From NCBI GenBank assembly GCA_024509875.1, contig JAMPIV010005836.1, positions 168,501-232,500 on the forward strand: a stretch of DNA of 64,000 nt, read 5' to 3'. Source of the stretch: Oreohelix idahoensis. Taxonomy: Eukaryota > Mollusca > Gastropoda > Stylommatophora > Oreohelicidae. The position numbers and the translations under genes are program-made. The notes beneath the pieces were generated by a model. That model was not told where the DNA came from and did no database searches. It saw only the letters and a program-made list of their open reading frames with translations. The first letter of the stretch is position 1. The number at the start of each line of letters is the position of its first letter. Below, one piece after another: positions 34,189-45,528 of this stretch.

Positions 34189-37100
34189 GTTGTTTACTTT
34201 GTAATTGGGCGCGCCCATGCACTGTCTGGAAGGAATTTCATTCCACAGACGCCCGTGTCAATATGGGTTCAAACGATAGTTAGTGATTACCATAATCCTC
34301 AAGGATGGTCGATGACGCTCCGATATGCCAAGAATTGAAGGAAGGGAATGTAAACAAGAAATCGAAAATACCAAATACTGTCAGAGGTGGGGAAAAAGAA
34401 AGTGAAGAGCACTGAGTGAATTACAGGATGGCACAGGTAAATGTGCCGATCGAGGTTTTTTTTTTTTTTTTGTCCCAGCGTCGAATGTTGTGCTGTTGCC
34501 ATGTTTATTTGGGTGGATCATATTTTGATACGAAGCACATTTAGTCGACCCTTTTATCCATTGGTTTAGCTATTTCTCGTTGAATTTGTTTTCAAATATT
34601 GTTCAGCTGCCAGCGTGTTGAGTGGAGTGAATGTTTGAACCATGCTTCTTCCTAGTTTGCGTGTCTGTTTGCGTTTTTATTGCCTGGTATGTCTGTCTGC
34701 CCTGGCATCCATTGGAGTGTAGCAAAATTGTAAACACGCTGCTTTGTTATTAATAGAAAGAGGGGTAAGTGTGCCAGCCAATCAAATGACGCGAGCTCGC
34801 TGCTGCCGATCGATATTGTTACGGGGTTTACTAGGAGAATGAAGTGTGTAAATTCTAAGATGGATTCGTGCATCGTATAAGATAACGCAGTGACAGAAAG
34901 TGATGGAAGTTATTTCATTTTTCGAAGGATAACTCCAACTCTATGCATGCCTAAAGAATAATGGATGGTAGGATTACTTTTGGAGAAATGTGCACGTGAA
35001 GGCGTCAATATAACGAACGCTGCCGTGTTGATCATCTTTAAAAATTGGTTTAAAATCGAAATCAGAACCAATTATGGAAAACTACATATAGAAAGAAAGC
35101 AGAAATTCTGGGGGATGGAAGGAGATAAATCAAAAAGTCATGGATAACCAGTTAAGATGCACGAAGAAGATGTTTGAAACACAGCTCATACACTCTCACT
35201 CGAAACTGCTAAAGACACGGGCTGAGACTAAGCTACCAAACCTTGGCCTCCGATACGCTCGCGCTCAGCCTATAAAAAGGAGCAGCGGATTATTCTAAAT
35301 ACACATGCACAGCATAAGTCAGAAGGACAGGAGGATAGAGAGAAGCTAGTCAAGGCTGAAACCTTTACCATCTGTTGCCTGCAGCTCTATCCCCACCAAA
35401 CCCAGTCTTTTCTGGACTTTATATTTGTCCTAATATTTGTCAATTTATGATTAATTAATTTCTTTTATTGGACCAGAGGACTGAACTGAACTTTAGTAGT
35501 GAATCTGTAAAAGGAATTCGATGCCTACCAGTGATTATCAGGATTGTCATGTGGAGTAGTCAATTTAAAATATTATATTGGAAACAGAAACTTGGCACTT
35601 CATAATGTGAAAGGCGAAGGTAGCATCATACCTATGTATAAAATGTGTTATATTCATGTATTATATTATTTTCAAAAAATGTTCTGCAGACACCTGTCTT
35701 GTCTTGCTATTGCTAATCAGACTGATCCATGTATCATTCATATACATGCAACCATCTGAAACACACTCATTTCATGAACACATAGGCTTGTGGGCTTCAT
35801 AACCAAAGGCTAGCCACGTGTCCAATATTGTCCTCAGGTTCATATGTGTCATCATAAATCAGAGGTCTAGAATCCAGATCAATAAGTGGTACCTGAAACA
35901 ACACAGGAGCCTCTACTATTGTCATCAGGATTTCAGCCCTAGTCCCCATCAGTAGTTGGTGGTCTAGAGGAAGACCTAAACTGATATAGCTGTGAAATTC
36001 CAGTGAAGACAGTCATAAGACTTTCAAGATGAGTAATACATGTAACCAAATTCGTGCAACCAGTGTGAACAGTCAAGGACAGTGATTAGTGTGATGATAA
36101 TAAACAGTTGTTTATTAGCATAGCCAAGAGACTAGTGTGAAAATAACATTTGATAAACTTTTTTTCAACTTTTCATTGGAAGATTCAAGAAAGGACTTTC
36201 TTAGTTAGATAATAAGAATTTAAATTAACCATCATTCAAAATTTGTAATATATTTTGTTCATTGAATTCCATCATCCACCATTCACAATTTCATAAGAAG
36301 AAAAGAGAGATGTAAATAATAAATTCAGTAATTGTACTCAGCTGACTTATTAATTTTATATTGTTGAAGTTTGAGTTTAATTGAATTGTTTGATTATCAC
36401 AGGTAGTTAGTTACGCAACGAAGGTGGCAACTTAGGGTCTGACTTTACTCTGAATACTTTCTGAAGCAGATACCTTCACAGCCGTGACTATCCTGTGATA
36501 GCACTGTTCTTCTCCAGCACTAGGACTTTATTTTTTTCAAGACAGAATACTATTTCTGCTCCACTTCTGACACTCATTAAAACCTTTCGCTACACGGAGA
36601 ATGACTTTGATGATGTATGTTTCAGCAGACAATCAGTCACTTAAGCCAGCTGTATTATTTCTTTGCTTTCACAAGATTACAATGTCTGAGAGCTCATAGA
36701 TTTCTTACAAGCAGGAAGTATTTTGTTTCAATGACATTGTATCTGGTACTACACAAAGTCAATGTCACACGATACATGTAAACATATTTGCCGACTGGTC
36801 TATGGTGTCACCCGGATAATCTTAATCCTGTTCACTAGAACAGAGTTACTCGTTACAGGTGCTAGTAAATGAAAATGTTTAGGGAGGGGTGGGGTGTTTT
36901 CACGCGTTCAAGAATATGAAGGTGGTGAGATAATAAAATATTTGTTGTCCACGTGTCACATCTGATTGAGTGACTTAATGCCCTCCTATCTTTCTCAGGG
37001 AGAAGCGGTAGGTGGTCGCATGAAATTCTCCGTTCAGTTCTCTGAGAGATGCTGCTCTTTTTTCCACTTGTCCTCTCTCAATCCTGTAGTGTTGTCCTTA

Positions 37101-37210
37101 GGGTGTTTATATAATTACATTTGTTCCTGCCAGGTACAGCCAAGGTCAAGAGGTCACTGTGAGTGAGAGAGAACGAGAGAGCAGACTAAAAGAGTATACC
37201 TGTCATCGGG
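34189..37210. other. about 3 kb without a recognised gene
   Basis: Mostly AT-rich, without a frame over about 75 codons or a motif I recognise. It contains the TATA-like site annotated separately and AATAAA motifs (for example near 36,106). It may include a decayed LTR or single-copy host DNA; I cannot decide. Confidence 0.4.
35271..35278 (+). promoter_or_regulatory. TATA-like box
   Basis: TATAAAAA in a GC-richer setting (GCGCTCAGCC upstream, GGAGCAGCGG downstream) is the clearest core-promoter-like site in this gene-poor stretch. No downstream gene was found. Confidence 0.3.
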
Positions 37211-37227
37211 TTTTGAATGACAGTGTG

Positions 37228-37346
37228 TGTTGGGGCGGGGGGGGGGGGGAAGAAAGGCGCATTACGTTACAGTTCAAACCCAGAAAATGTGTGTGGGTGT
37301 GCGTGCGTGTGTGCGTGCGTGCGTGTGCGCGCGTGCGTGCGCGTGC
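37228..37346. repeat. G-run and (GT/GC)n tract
   Basis: A G-rich run near 37,233-37,249 and a GTGTGC-type repeat at 37,290-37,346 lie just before the endonuclease fragment. They account for the artefactual Val/Cys/Arg repeats that open that frame. Confidence 0.85.
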
Positions 37347-37354
37347 GTTCCTCC

Positions 37355-38548
37355 CCACAGGAAAGGCTAATGAACTTATGTTATCTAAAGAAGCACAGAA
37401 AGCACTCATTGAATGGGAAGCTGTTGGACACAGAATAATAACAGCTACTTTTAAAACAGCTAAAAAGAAAATACATGTAAATGTCATCCAATGTTATGCA
37501 CCAACTAATGACAAAGATGAGTCTGTGAAAGAAGCATTTTATACTAGACTACAGGAAATTATGGAAAAAGTAAAAAGAAGAGACATCACAATTTTGATGG
37601 GTGACATGAATGCAAAGATAGGTACAGTCAACACCGGATTTGAAGAAGTCATGGGAAAACATGGGCTAGGAATAATGAATGAAAATGGGGAACTATTCTC
37701 AAACTTCTGTGCTTCCAATCAACTGGCTATAGGAGGAAGCATGTTTCCACATAAGAGAATACACAAGGCAACATGGATATCACCAGACCATAGAACAGAA
37801 AATCAGATTGATCAAATATGCATAAACAAGAAGTTTAGATCATCATTGCAGGATGTAAAGGTATCTAGAGGAGCAGATGGGGCATCAGATCACCACCTTC
37901 TGACAGCCAAAGTAAAAATGAAACTCAAGAGACATACAACAATGCAAAATTATAGACAACAATTTAATGTAGGACATCTAAGAAATCAAGAAACAAGAGA
38001 CAAATTTGCGGTCACAGTATCCAACAAATTCCAAGTGCTCCAACAGCTGGAAGATGTAGAGAATACAGAAGACTATTGGCAGCAGGTTAAAACTGTATGG
38101 AATGAGACATGTGAAGAAATACTGGGGAAAAGGGAACGACAACAAAAAGCATGGATAACAACAGAAACCATCAATAAGATAAAAGACAGAAAAAACAAGA
38201 AAGCAGATTTAAACACAAGCAAAACCGGAAGTTCCAAAGCCAAGGCTCAAGAAGTGAACACAGAAGCAAGCAAAGAAGTGGAAAAAAGAATCAAAAGAGA
38301 CAAGAGGAAGTATATTGAGGAGTTGGCAAGAGAGGCAGAAGATGCTGCAGCCAAAGGAAATATGAGAGAACTGTATAGCAGCACAAAGAAGCTAACAGGG
38401 AAATACAAGCAAACAAGTTGCCTCATAAAAGACAAGAATGGAAAACTGCTCAGCAATGTACAAGAGCAAATGAAGAGGTTGACAGAATATTTTGAGGACC
38501 TTCTCAATGGACCAGCTCCACAAAACGCCCCAGACATCTGTGATAGAT
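37355..38548 (+). CDS. RTE-like APE endonuclease-only ORF (LINE fragment)
   Basis: About 395 uninterrupted codons of an APE-type LINE endonuclease and the linker after it: IQCYAPTND, LMGDMNAKIG, QIDQICIN and the catalytic GASDHHLLTAKVK, then a Lys/Glu-rich helical region (KRIKRDKRKYIEELAREAE) up to LLNGPAPQNAP, where RT would begin. No RT follows; TGA closes the frame at 38,548-38,550. The nearest relative here is the RTE-like element at 61,398-64,000. The N-terminal 20-30 residues of the fold are missing. The frame stays open 5' through a GT microsatellite, so the true start is unknown; a CCCCACAG|GA at about 37,362 resembles a splice acceptor. LINEs normally lose 5' ends, so a copy lacking the 3' half is unusual. 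Confidence 0.8.
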
Positions 38549-38550
38549 GA

Positions 38551-38955
38551 AAATTGAAGCTATACTTAAATCTCACCGGTACTCCCCATTTCGTTGAAAT
38601 CAAAATCGCCAACGTGTATTCCACTTGTTTCCCTAATTAGCATGTCCAAGTGAGCGCGCTTTAAGCCATGTCATTCGCCCTCTGTCTTAATTTTAATTTA
38701 GCCACGTCTACGGTCTTCTCTCACGAGCCATTATAATTAGCAATCTCTGAACCTCTTACTGTCATTCCTTCAAAGAGGCGGGCCAGAGGCGGCACCGGCG
38801 ATCAGTTATCAACGTCTTTTGTAGTCACTAAGAGAGAGCGAGTTCTGTAACACCTCTGATTAACACGAGAACGAGAACCGTCTACAAGGAAAAGAAATCT
38901 CTGCAGGAACGGCGGAGCCTGGCGGTGAAGTTGTGAAAAATAGATTTTGGATCTC
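38551..38955. other. no gene seen
   Basis: Separates the endonuclease fragment from gypsy element C. No continuation of the LINE and no other repeat recognised. 38,956-38,960 (GGGTG) would be the left TSD of element C. Confidence 0.5.
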
Positions 38956-38960
38956 GGGTG

Positions 38961-41341
38961 TGTCGTAATTTTTATCTGAGAGGGTGCTGATGGATATTGG
39001 TCCCTTCAGAGTGTAGAGGAATATTGAAGGCTCTGTGAGAATAAGGATTTAGGAGAATGAGGTAGTAGATTCACAAGCACTGGGAAGAGCAAGGACAGTC
39101 TCTTATTACGACAATATCTGTTTCTCACAGACTATTCCTATCTCTCTTCTGAACAAACAAATGTTTGTCAGTTCCAGTCGCTCAGGCGCACTCACCGATT
39201 TGGTGATTCTGTCGCACAATCGTACATGAATACAGTCTACACAGATGGAAATGTTTGGAGTTTTGGGCCAGCCGACAACCAACACAAATAAAGATTAATA
39301 CCTTTATTATCATAAAGCAGTCACAAAAATTATACATTTACAGTCAAAAATCAAAGGTTACAGAATACAAATATGATAAGGGAAGAGGGGGGTTTGAGGA
39401 GAAATATCCCATCCACCGTTTCCCGTTTGTATTTACTAAAAGACAAGACCCGGTCCAAAAGACACGAAAAGGGGGGGGGGGGGGTGATCAGAGATAGGCA
39501 ATTTAACCCACTGGTAAATTTATTACTCTGAGGCAAGGGGTTACAGTAAAAGGGGAGGGGGGTGTAGAGGAAAAGCTAGGGTTCTCAAATGTCTCCCTTT
39601 AATCATACAAATTTTACGGGAGGGGGAAATGAACACAGTTACACAATCCCACTAGGAGAAATCCCGTACAGGGAATACAATGCACCTTAATACTAGGTCG
39701 AACTAATTAAAAGGGTAAAGAAAAGATTAAATCTCCTTTCATTCAAAAAAACACACTAGGGCTGGCCATCCCACAAACACACACGCAGACTTACCAAAAT
39801 GGTGAATTCTGTCACTCTAGGAATTACTTACCACAGCAGCAAATACCGTGGAATAATGTACTGGTCTTCTTATTTCTTCCGTGTCAGGCCCCAGATTTAA
39901 CGAGGTAACAAATAGTCTCAAAAAATCGCTAGACGGTGAAGCGTAAAGGCTACTGTTGGTTTATATAAAGTTCCTAATGAATGGCATAGGCATTTGGCTA
40001 GGCGTGAGGTATGGTGTGGTTCCTAAAATTGGCACAGCTGGTTGAGATAACTTTCTTTTTCCGTAATGTCACAAGTTAAAAAAAACACTGAGGTAAGTTC
40101 TTCTCCGGGGGTGTGGAACATCCACTGAATATACTTGACAGACAGTGTTCAGGGAGATCTATGTTTTTTTTTTCTTCACAAATAGGGCAGTGAATAAAAT
40201 ATGTTCTGCTTCCAGTTTACTTTAAGGACTAGCCTATATGAACTAGTATTTTAAAAGTGTTTCTTGGGTGGCTTTATTCTCAGTAAAATTCAGAGGAGCG
40301 GTGCCCATTACAGGTCGCCACAAGCTTAGCTTTAAAAGGTTCATATGTTACTAGAGTTATCGAATTGAGTTGGCAGAACTCTGTATATAATTAATAATTG
40401 CTGGGATGCAGGTTGAATGATCGTTCTGAATGAAAGATAATCAAAACAAGAAATGCATTACAAATCATATTATAATCTGACACGCGATAAATTACAGTTA
40501 GCCTATTTTCTTTATTAGCGTCGTCAATTAACAAATCAGGAAAACTCTCCGTGAGTTAAAATAATTAAAAGCACATCTATCTATACAGAACTAAACTGTA
40601 TTTACTAGTTATAATTCTCTTTTAACGTCTGCAAAATTAATTTACGCGTTAATTGTATTAGGAAATACTTTTAGCTGTAACTTTAGTTTGCACTAGAACT
40701 TTGAAAATGGGTTTATTTAATAAGGTTAAATTTACACCCCAATCCAGTGAAATAAATTGAAATAACTAGACCACTGATCACTCGAAGCTAATGTATAAAT
40801 TACCGTCTGCGCAGAAAGAATACACTCCAATAGTCAACGAAGGTAGATGAAATCTAGCAGGAATCCGACTATGCTAGTGAAACTAGGATTCTGTCAGAAC
40901 GAACGATAAAATGCAGTTTTCGGAGTTCTTTATTTATACTTCTCAAATGTAACTTAGATAGGACGTGTTAGATTTTCACACTTTTCTTGAAGTCGAGCAG
41001 AATCCGAGGTACCTCGCCGTTGTGTTAACCGCTGCGATTCCTCCGTTTCCCCCGGTCTACCGATTTTTTTCGTTTCAGCCTGCTCGCATAAGAGTGCGAA
41101 AAATTCTCGAGAAGCTAACTACGTTAGCTGGGAGTTCCCTGATCCTTTAGATCGTATACCGCCCACGTTGAATTCTGAAGATCAGCCTGGCTTTGATGGT
41201 ACCGCTGTTCTCGTGGAAATGCTGCATGCGGGTTAAAGTTACAACAGATGATCAGGGGTTCTAAAGTTATGAGAGGCCAATTTTCTGTTGTCCTCCATCG
41301 AGTCAGGGAAATTCATTTGTCATACTAAGACGTACGTCACA
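38961..41341 (-). repeat. 3' LTR of element C
   Basis: 2,381 bp. Its first 934 bp match 50,543-51,476 and the next approximately 975 bp match 60,274-61,256, with about 1-3% difference and length changes in G- and C-runs. The remaining 471 bp have no counterpart within the window. The polypurine tract follows as its complement (about 41,342-41,358, with CCCCACTTTTGAG). Confidence 0.92.
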
Positions 41342-41376
41342 GTCGTCCCCACTTTTGAGACATGGAAACTCGTTTT

Positions 41377-41540
41377 CATGTTTCATTTATGACAATGAAG
41401 CTGCCCTGATCGGTAGCTTTTGGATGATTGGCATCGTCGATTTTCTCCTCTTCCTCCGTGGTCCAGTTTCTACTCAAGAAGTCAGCTCCGACATTCTGTT
41501 TTCCTGGAATATATTCCACTTTGAAGGAATAAACACTCAA
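41377..41540 (-). pseudogene. pol: element C pol 3' tail (after the LINE insertion)
   Basis: Minus-strand frame with SVYSFKVEYIPGK and VGADFLSRNW, the characteristic end of gypsy RNase H/pol, then an acidic tail ending in a stop near 41,377. It continues the RNase H frame interrupted at 45,522, proving that the LINE at 41,548-45,521 is inserted in pol. Confidence 0.9.
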
Positions 41541-41547
41541 TAGCAAG

Positions 41548-44500
41548 TTCCAAAGGTTGTTATTGCCGGAAGTTGTAGTGAGGATAAGCTCTCACTGCAG
41601 ATAAAATACTTCTATGGCACGCGCCTCAAACAGCCTCTGACAACCAAGTCCAGCTCCCGGCCTTCACGTGTGGCTCAATTTGAGCCCGGCGGAACTGTTT
41701 CCACTGACGGGAGAAGGGGCAAAGGCGAGCAACTGGCGCCTTAAAACCAGCAGCTTCGGGCAGATAGGGCTCGTGATCCTTGGTTGGTAGCTTATCTAAG
41801 AGAAGGAACTCTGAATTCAAACCACCGCTGCCTTGCGGGAATATCCATTTATGGAATTGGCTTCGGGAGTAAACCCTGAGGATAAATCCGGAGTCGGAGT
41901 CCCTAAGGCAGTCTAATGTCGATTCGACATTATTCTGGCAACTCCTGCGACATGGCTGGTACCAAACTGTATCGGCTACTGCCGTTCCTTTGGATCTACC
42001 GGCTGTGTGGAGAGGGGGAACATGCTGCATGGGCAACAGCTTGATCTCCATATAACTGTGCCCAAGCTCGCGCCCTGGAGAGGACACTCCAGCTTCACCC
42101 TATAGGTGTCGGCAAAACACGGGAAGTAGCAGTTACCGGTTATAAGCTTTTTGCCCAATTGGCGTAGGGCATGGCGCCAGGGGCTACTTCCGACAGTGGG
42201 AGAGGTTCTAGGATCTCACTGGACAGCTACCGCCCGCTTCAAGCTGGGCAGCCCCCAGTCAATAAGGTGTTGTCCCGCCACTGTCTGCTTTCCCCATTGG
42301 GTGCATGGGGATTAGGGTCAAACCCGAACTGTGGACAGAAAATTTTGCACCAAGCAATTATCGAAAAAATAGAAATAAGCAAACTCTCAGATTGGGATGC
42401 TGGAACGTCCGGACTATGTTGACTGGACTATCCGAAAACCTACAGGATGTAAACGATGTAAGGAAGACAGCCATAATTAATGATGAGCTTAAACGACTTC
42501 AGGTGGATATAGCTGCACTTCAGGAAACGCGCCTGGCGGGCTCTGGAACGGTGAGCGAGAAGGACTACACATTTTATTGGCAAGGGAAAGATCTTAATAA
42601 AGCTAGAGAACACGGAGTAGGTTTTGCGGTCAAAAAATCGCTAACTAAAATGGTTGAACCAGGCGAGAATGGATCAGAACGCCTGTTAACGCTCCGCCTG
42701 CAAACTAGCACAGGTCCCATCACCCTTGTCAGTGTGTATGCTCCTACTCTGTACTCTGCCTCAGAAGCTAAAGATGAGTTCTACGAGAATCTAACAGCAA
42801 TTATCAAAAGCATACCTAGGCAAGAACAGCTTGTTCTCCTTGGTGACTTTAACGCTAGAGTGGGTGCCGATAATGTTTCATGGCCTTCATGTCTGGGCAG
42901 GTTTGGTATTGGCAAGATGAATGAAAATGGACAACGGCTCTTAGAGTTGTGCGTCCACCATGACCTCTGCGTGACCAACACCTACTTTCAGACAAAACCC
43001 CAGCATAAGGTGTCATGGAGACACCCACGATCCAAGCACTGGCACCAACTTGACCTGATTCTCGTCAGAAGGCCACTCCTCAGGTCTGTGCTCTCCACGC
43101 GCTCGTACCATAGTGCAGACTGTGATACAGATCACTCCTTGGTTTGCTGCAAAATCAGAGCACAACCAAGAAAACTCTATCGTGTCAGACATGAAGGGAA
43201 ACCACGCATTGATACCAGCAAGATGTCAGACCCTTTCATGATCGCTCAATTCACTGCGACCTTCGAGAAAGTGCTCAGTAGCCCTCAGCATGGTGATACT
43301 ATTACAGAGAACTGGGAGCATCTACGGAACACCATTCAAAGTACTGCACTTGCCACCTTTGGTAAGAAAACAGCAAAGTCAAATGACTGGTTTGATGCTT
43401 CATCAGATGTGATGGCACCTGTCATTGAAGCTAAGCGCAGTGCTATGAATGAATACAAACGTTCACCGAGTGCCAGAACCCTACAGATCCTGAGGGCTAC
43501 GAGAAGCAAAGTTCAACAAACTGCTCGACGCTGTGCAAATGACTACTGGCTCCAGCTCAGTGAGAGCATCCAGATCGCAGCGCAAACAGGCAACATTAGA
43601 CAAATGTATGACGGTATAAAGAAAGCACTTGGCCCCCATAAAAGTAAGACGGCACCGCTAAAAACCATCAGCGGAGAGAAGCTAACCGATAAGGGTAAGC
43701 AGATGGAGAGGTGGGTCGAGCACTACTCTGAGCTTTACGCTAGAGACAATACCGTTACGCCTGCAGCCCTTGATGGTGTCAACAGTCTGCCAACTATGGA
43801 GGAGCTGGATGCCGAACCAACATTAGAGGAACTCAGCAAGGCCATTGATAGCTTGGCCTCTGGCAAAGCACCAGGCAGTGATGGGATTCCTCCTGATTTA
43901 ATCAAATGCTGTAAGAGCACGCTATTACATCCCCTGCATAGGATGCTGTGCCAGTGCTGGGAAGAGACAACTATTCCTCAAGACATGCGAGATGCCAAGA
44001 TTGTAACACTGTATAAAAATAAAGGAGACAGAAGTGATTGCAATAACTACAGAGGCATCTCTCTTCTTAGTATTGTTGGTAAGGTTTTTGCCAAAGTCAT
44101 CTTAATGCGACTACACAAGTTAGCTGAGCGCATATATCCAGAGTCACAGTGTGGATTCCGAGCTGGCAGATCAACAACAGACATGATCTTCTCTCTCCGC
44201 CAGCTTCAGGAAAAATCAAGAGAGCAGAAAAGACCATTATATATCGCCTTTATAGACCTCACAAAAGCATTCGACCTGGTTAGTAGGGATGGACTCTTTA
44301 AAATCCTCCTGAAAATAGGCTGCCCTTCTAAAATGCTGGAAATGATAAAGTCATTCCATGACGGCATGAAGGGAACAGTCCAATATGCTGGAAGCACGTC
44401 ACAGCCCTTTGATATACGAAGTGGCGTTAAACAAGGCTGTGTTCTGGCTCCGACCCTCTTCGGAATCTTCTTTGCCTTACTCTTGAAACATGCATTCAGA

Positions 44501-45521
44501 GATGCAACTGAAGGAATATGCCTTCACACTAGGTCAGATGGCCGTCTGTTTAATCTTTCAAGGCTGAAGGCAAAAACAAAAATCAGAAGGGTCACTATAA
44601 GAGACTTGTTGTTCGCTGATGATGCTGCAGTCGTCACTCAAAGCCAACAGGAGCTTCAGAGCTTGATGAATCGCTTCACTAAAGCATGCAAGGACTTTGG
44701 CCTCACAATAAGTCTAAAGAAAACGAATGTGCTGAGTCAGGATGTGGGTGCTGCACCAGTTATCACTATCGATAACTATGAATTGGCAGTGGTGCACCAC
44801 TTCACATACCTAGGGTCTACCATCAATGACAAACTCTCACTGGATACAGAAATCGACAGCCGCATTGGCAAAGCTGCAGCTACCTTTGCCCGCCTCACAT
44901 CGCGTGTTTGGGGAAACTCTAAACTCACAATGAAGACCAAAGCTGCGGTATATAATGCCTGCGTCACCAGCACACTCCTATATGGCAGCGAGACCTGGAC
45001 GACCTATGCTAAGCAAGAAAGAAGGCTCAATACCTTCCATTTGCGGTGTCTACGCCGCATCCTCGGCATCTCGTGGAAAGATAAAGTGACAAATGTCGAG
45101 GTGTTGTCACGTGCTGGCCTTCAAAGTATGTATACGCTTCTTAGACAGCGCAGACTTCGCTGGCTTGGCCATGTTCGCCGCATGGAAGATGGTCGCATCC
45201 CAAAAGATATCTTCTACGGACAATTAGCAGATGGCAAGAGAACAGTTGGGCGACCACAGCTGAGGTTCAAAGATGTGTGCAAGAGAGATATGAGGGCACT
45301 GGACATGGATCCAGCAACATGGGAGGATGAAGCTGCCGATCGCACTAAGTGGCGATGCTATTTACGGCGCCACCTCAGATTGGGCGAAGAAAGGCTCACA
45401 CAAGAAGCAGAGGTGAGGAGAAAACGTCGAAAGGAGCACCAGGAAAATAAGCAGCTGAGGGCTGTCACCTCAGGGGCGCATTCCCATAGTCAGTTATGAC
45501 TGAAGGGGCTATTACTATTAC
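41548..45521 (+). mobile_element. full-length LINE (APE-type, RTE-like) inserted in element C
   Basis: About 3.97 kb flanked by a 7-bp TSD, TAGCAAG (41,541-41,547 and 45,522-45,528), splitting element C's RNase H codons. It has a 5' UTR of about 750 bp, one long ORF and a very short 3' UTR ending in an ATTACT simple-repeat tail instead of poly(A). Size, single ORF and microsatellite tail fit RTE-like LINEs; clade assignment needs a tree. A second, heavily truncated copy is at 4675-4800. Confidence 0.9.
42305..45499 (+). CDS. LINE polyprotein: AP endonuclease and reverse transcriptase, intact
   Basis: A single 1,064-codon frame. The AP endonuclease lies at residues about 28-285: GCWNVRT (31-37), ALQETRL with Glu74, VYAPT, LLGDFNAR (178-185), and DTDHSLV with His277. 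RT lies at about 515-790: SGKAPGSDGIP, NYRGISLLS, GFRAGRSTTD, FIDLTKAFD (Asp651), GVKQGCVLAP and FADD (770-773). The C-terminal region has the LRWLGHVRRM and GKRTVGRPQ motifs common in this LINE group. The product would nick target DNA and reverse-transcribe the LINE RNA at the nick. All catalytic residues expected from the family are present with no stop or frameshift, so this copy may be recently or still competent. The true start could be the ATG at 42,305 or a later one. Confidence 0.93.
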   Translation: MGIRVKPELWTENFAPSNYRKNRNKQTLRLGCWNVRTMLTGLSENLQDVNDVRKTAIINDELKRLQVDIAALQETRLAGSGTVSEKDYTFYWQGKDLNKAREHGVGFAVKKSLTKMVEPGENGSERLLTLRLQTSTGPITLVSVYAPTLYSASEAKDEFYENLTAIIKSIPRQEQLVLLGDFNARVGADNVSWPSCLGRFGIGKMNENGQRLLELCVHHDLCVTNTYFQTKPQHKVSWRHPRSKHWHQLDLILVRRPLLRSVLSTRSYHSADCDTDHSLVCCKIRAQPRKLYRVRHEGKPRIDTSKMSDPFMIAQFTATFEKVLSSPQHGDTITENWEHLRNTIQSTALATFGKKTAKSNDWFDASSDVMAPVIEAKRSAMNEYKRSPSARTLQILRATRSKVQQTARRCANDYWLQLSESIQIAAQTGNIRQMYDGIKKALGPHKSKTAPLKTISGEKLTDKGKQMERWVEHYSELYARDNTVTPAALDGVNSLPTMEELDAEPTLEELSKAIDSLASGKAPGSDGIPPDLIKCCKSTLLHPLHRMLCQCWEETTIPQDMRDAKIVTLYKNKGDRSDCNNYRGISLLSIVGKVFAKVILMRLHKLAERIYPESQCGFRAGRSTTDMIFSLRQLQEKSREQKRPLYIAFIDLTKAFDLVSRDGLFKILLKIGCPSKMLEMIKSFHDGMKGTVQYAGSTSQPFDIRSGVKQGCVLAPTLFGIFFALLLKHAFRDATEGICLHTRSDGRLFNLSRLKAKTKIRRVTIRDLLFADDAAVVTQSQQELQSLMNRFTKACKDFGLTISLKKTNVLSQDVGAAPVITIDNYELAVVHHFTYLGSTINDKLSLDTEIDSRIGKAAATFARLTSRVWGNSKLTMKTKAAVYNACVTSTLLYGSETWTTYAKQERRLNTFHLRCLRRILGISWKDKVTNVEVLSRAGLQSMYTLLRQRRLRWLGHVRRMEDGRIPKDIFYGQLADGKRTVGRPQLRFKDVCKRDMRALDMDPATWEDEAADRTKWRCYLRRHLRLGEERLTQEAEVRRKRRKEHQENKQLRAVTSGAHSHSQL

Positions 45522-45528
45522 TAGCAAG

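Noticed and set aside
36466..36490. Further family-1 LTR end (shared AGATACCTTCACAGC)
   Set aside because: Only about 15 bp match; the flanks do not align with the LTRs.
41626..42158. Minus-strand ORFs of 153 and 60 codons
   Set aside because: They lie antisense in the 5' UTR of the inserted LINE; no domain recognised.
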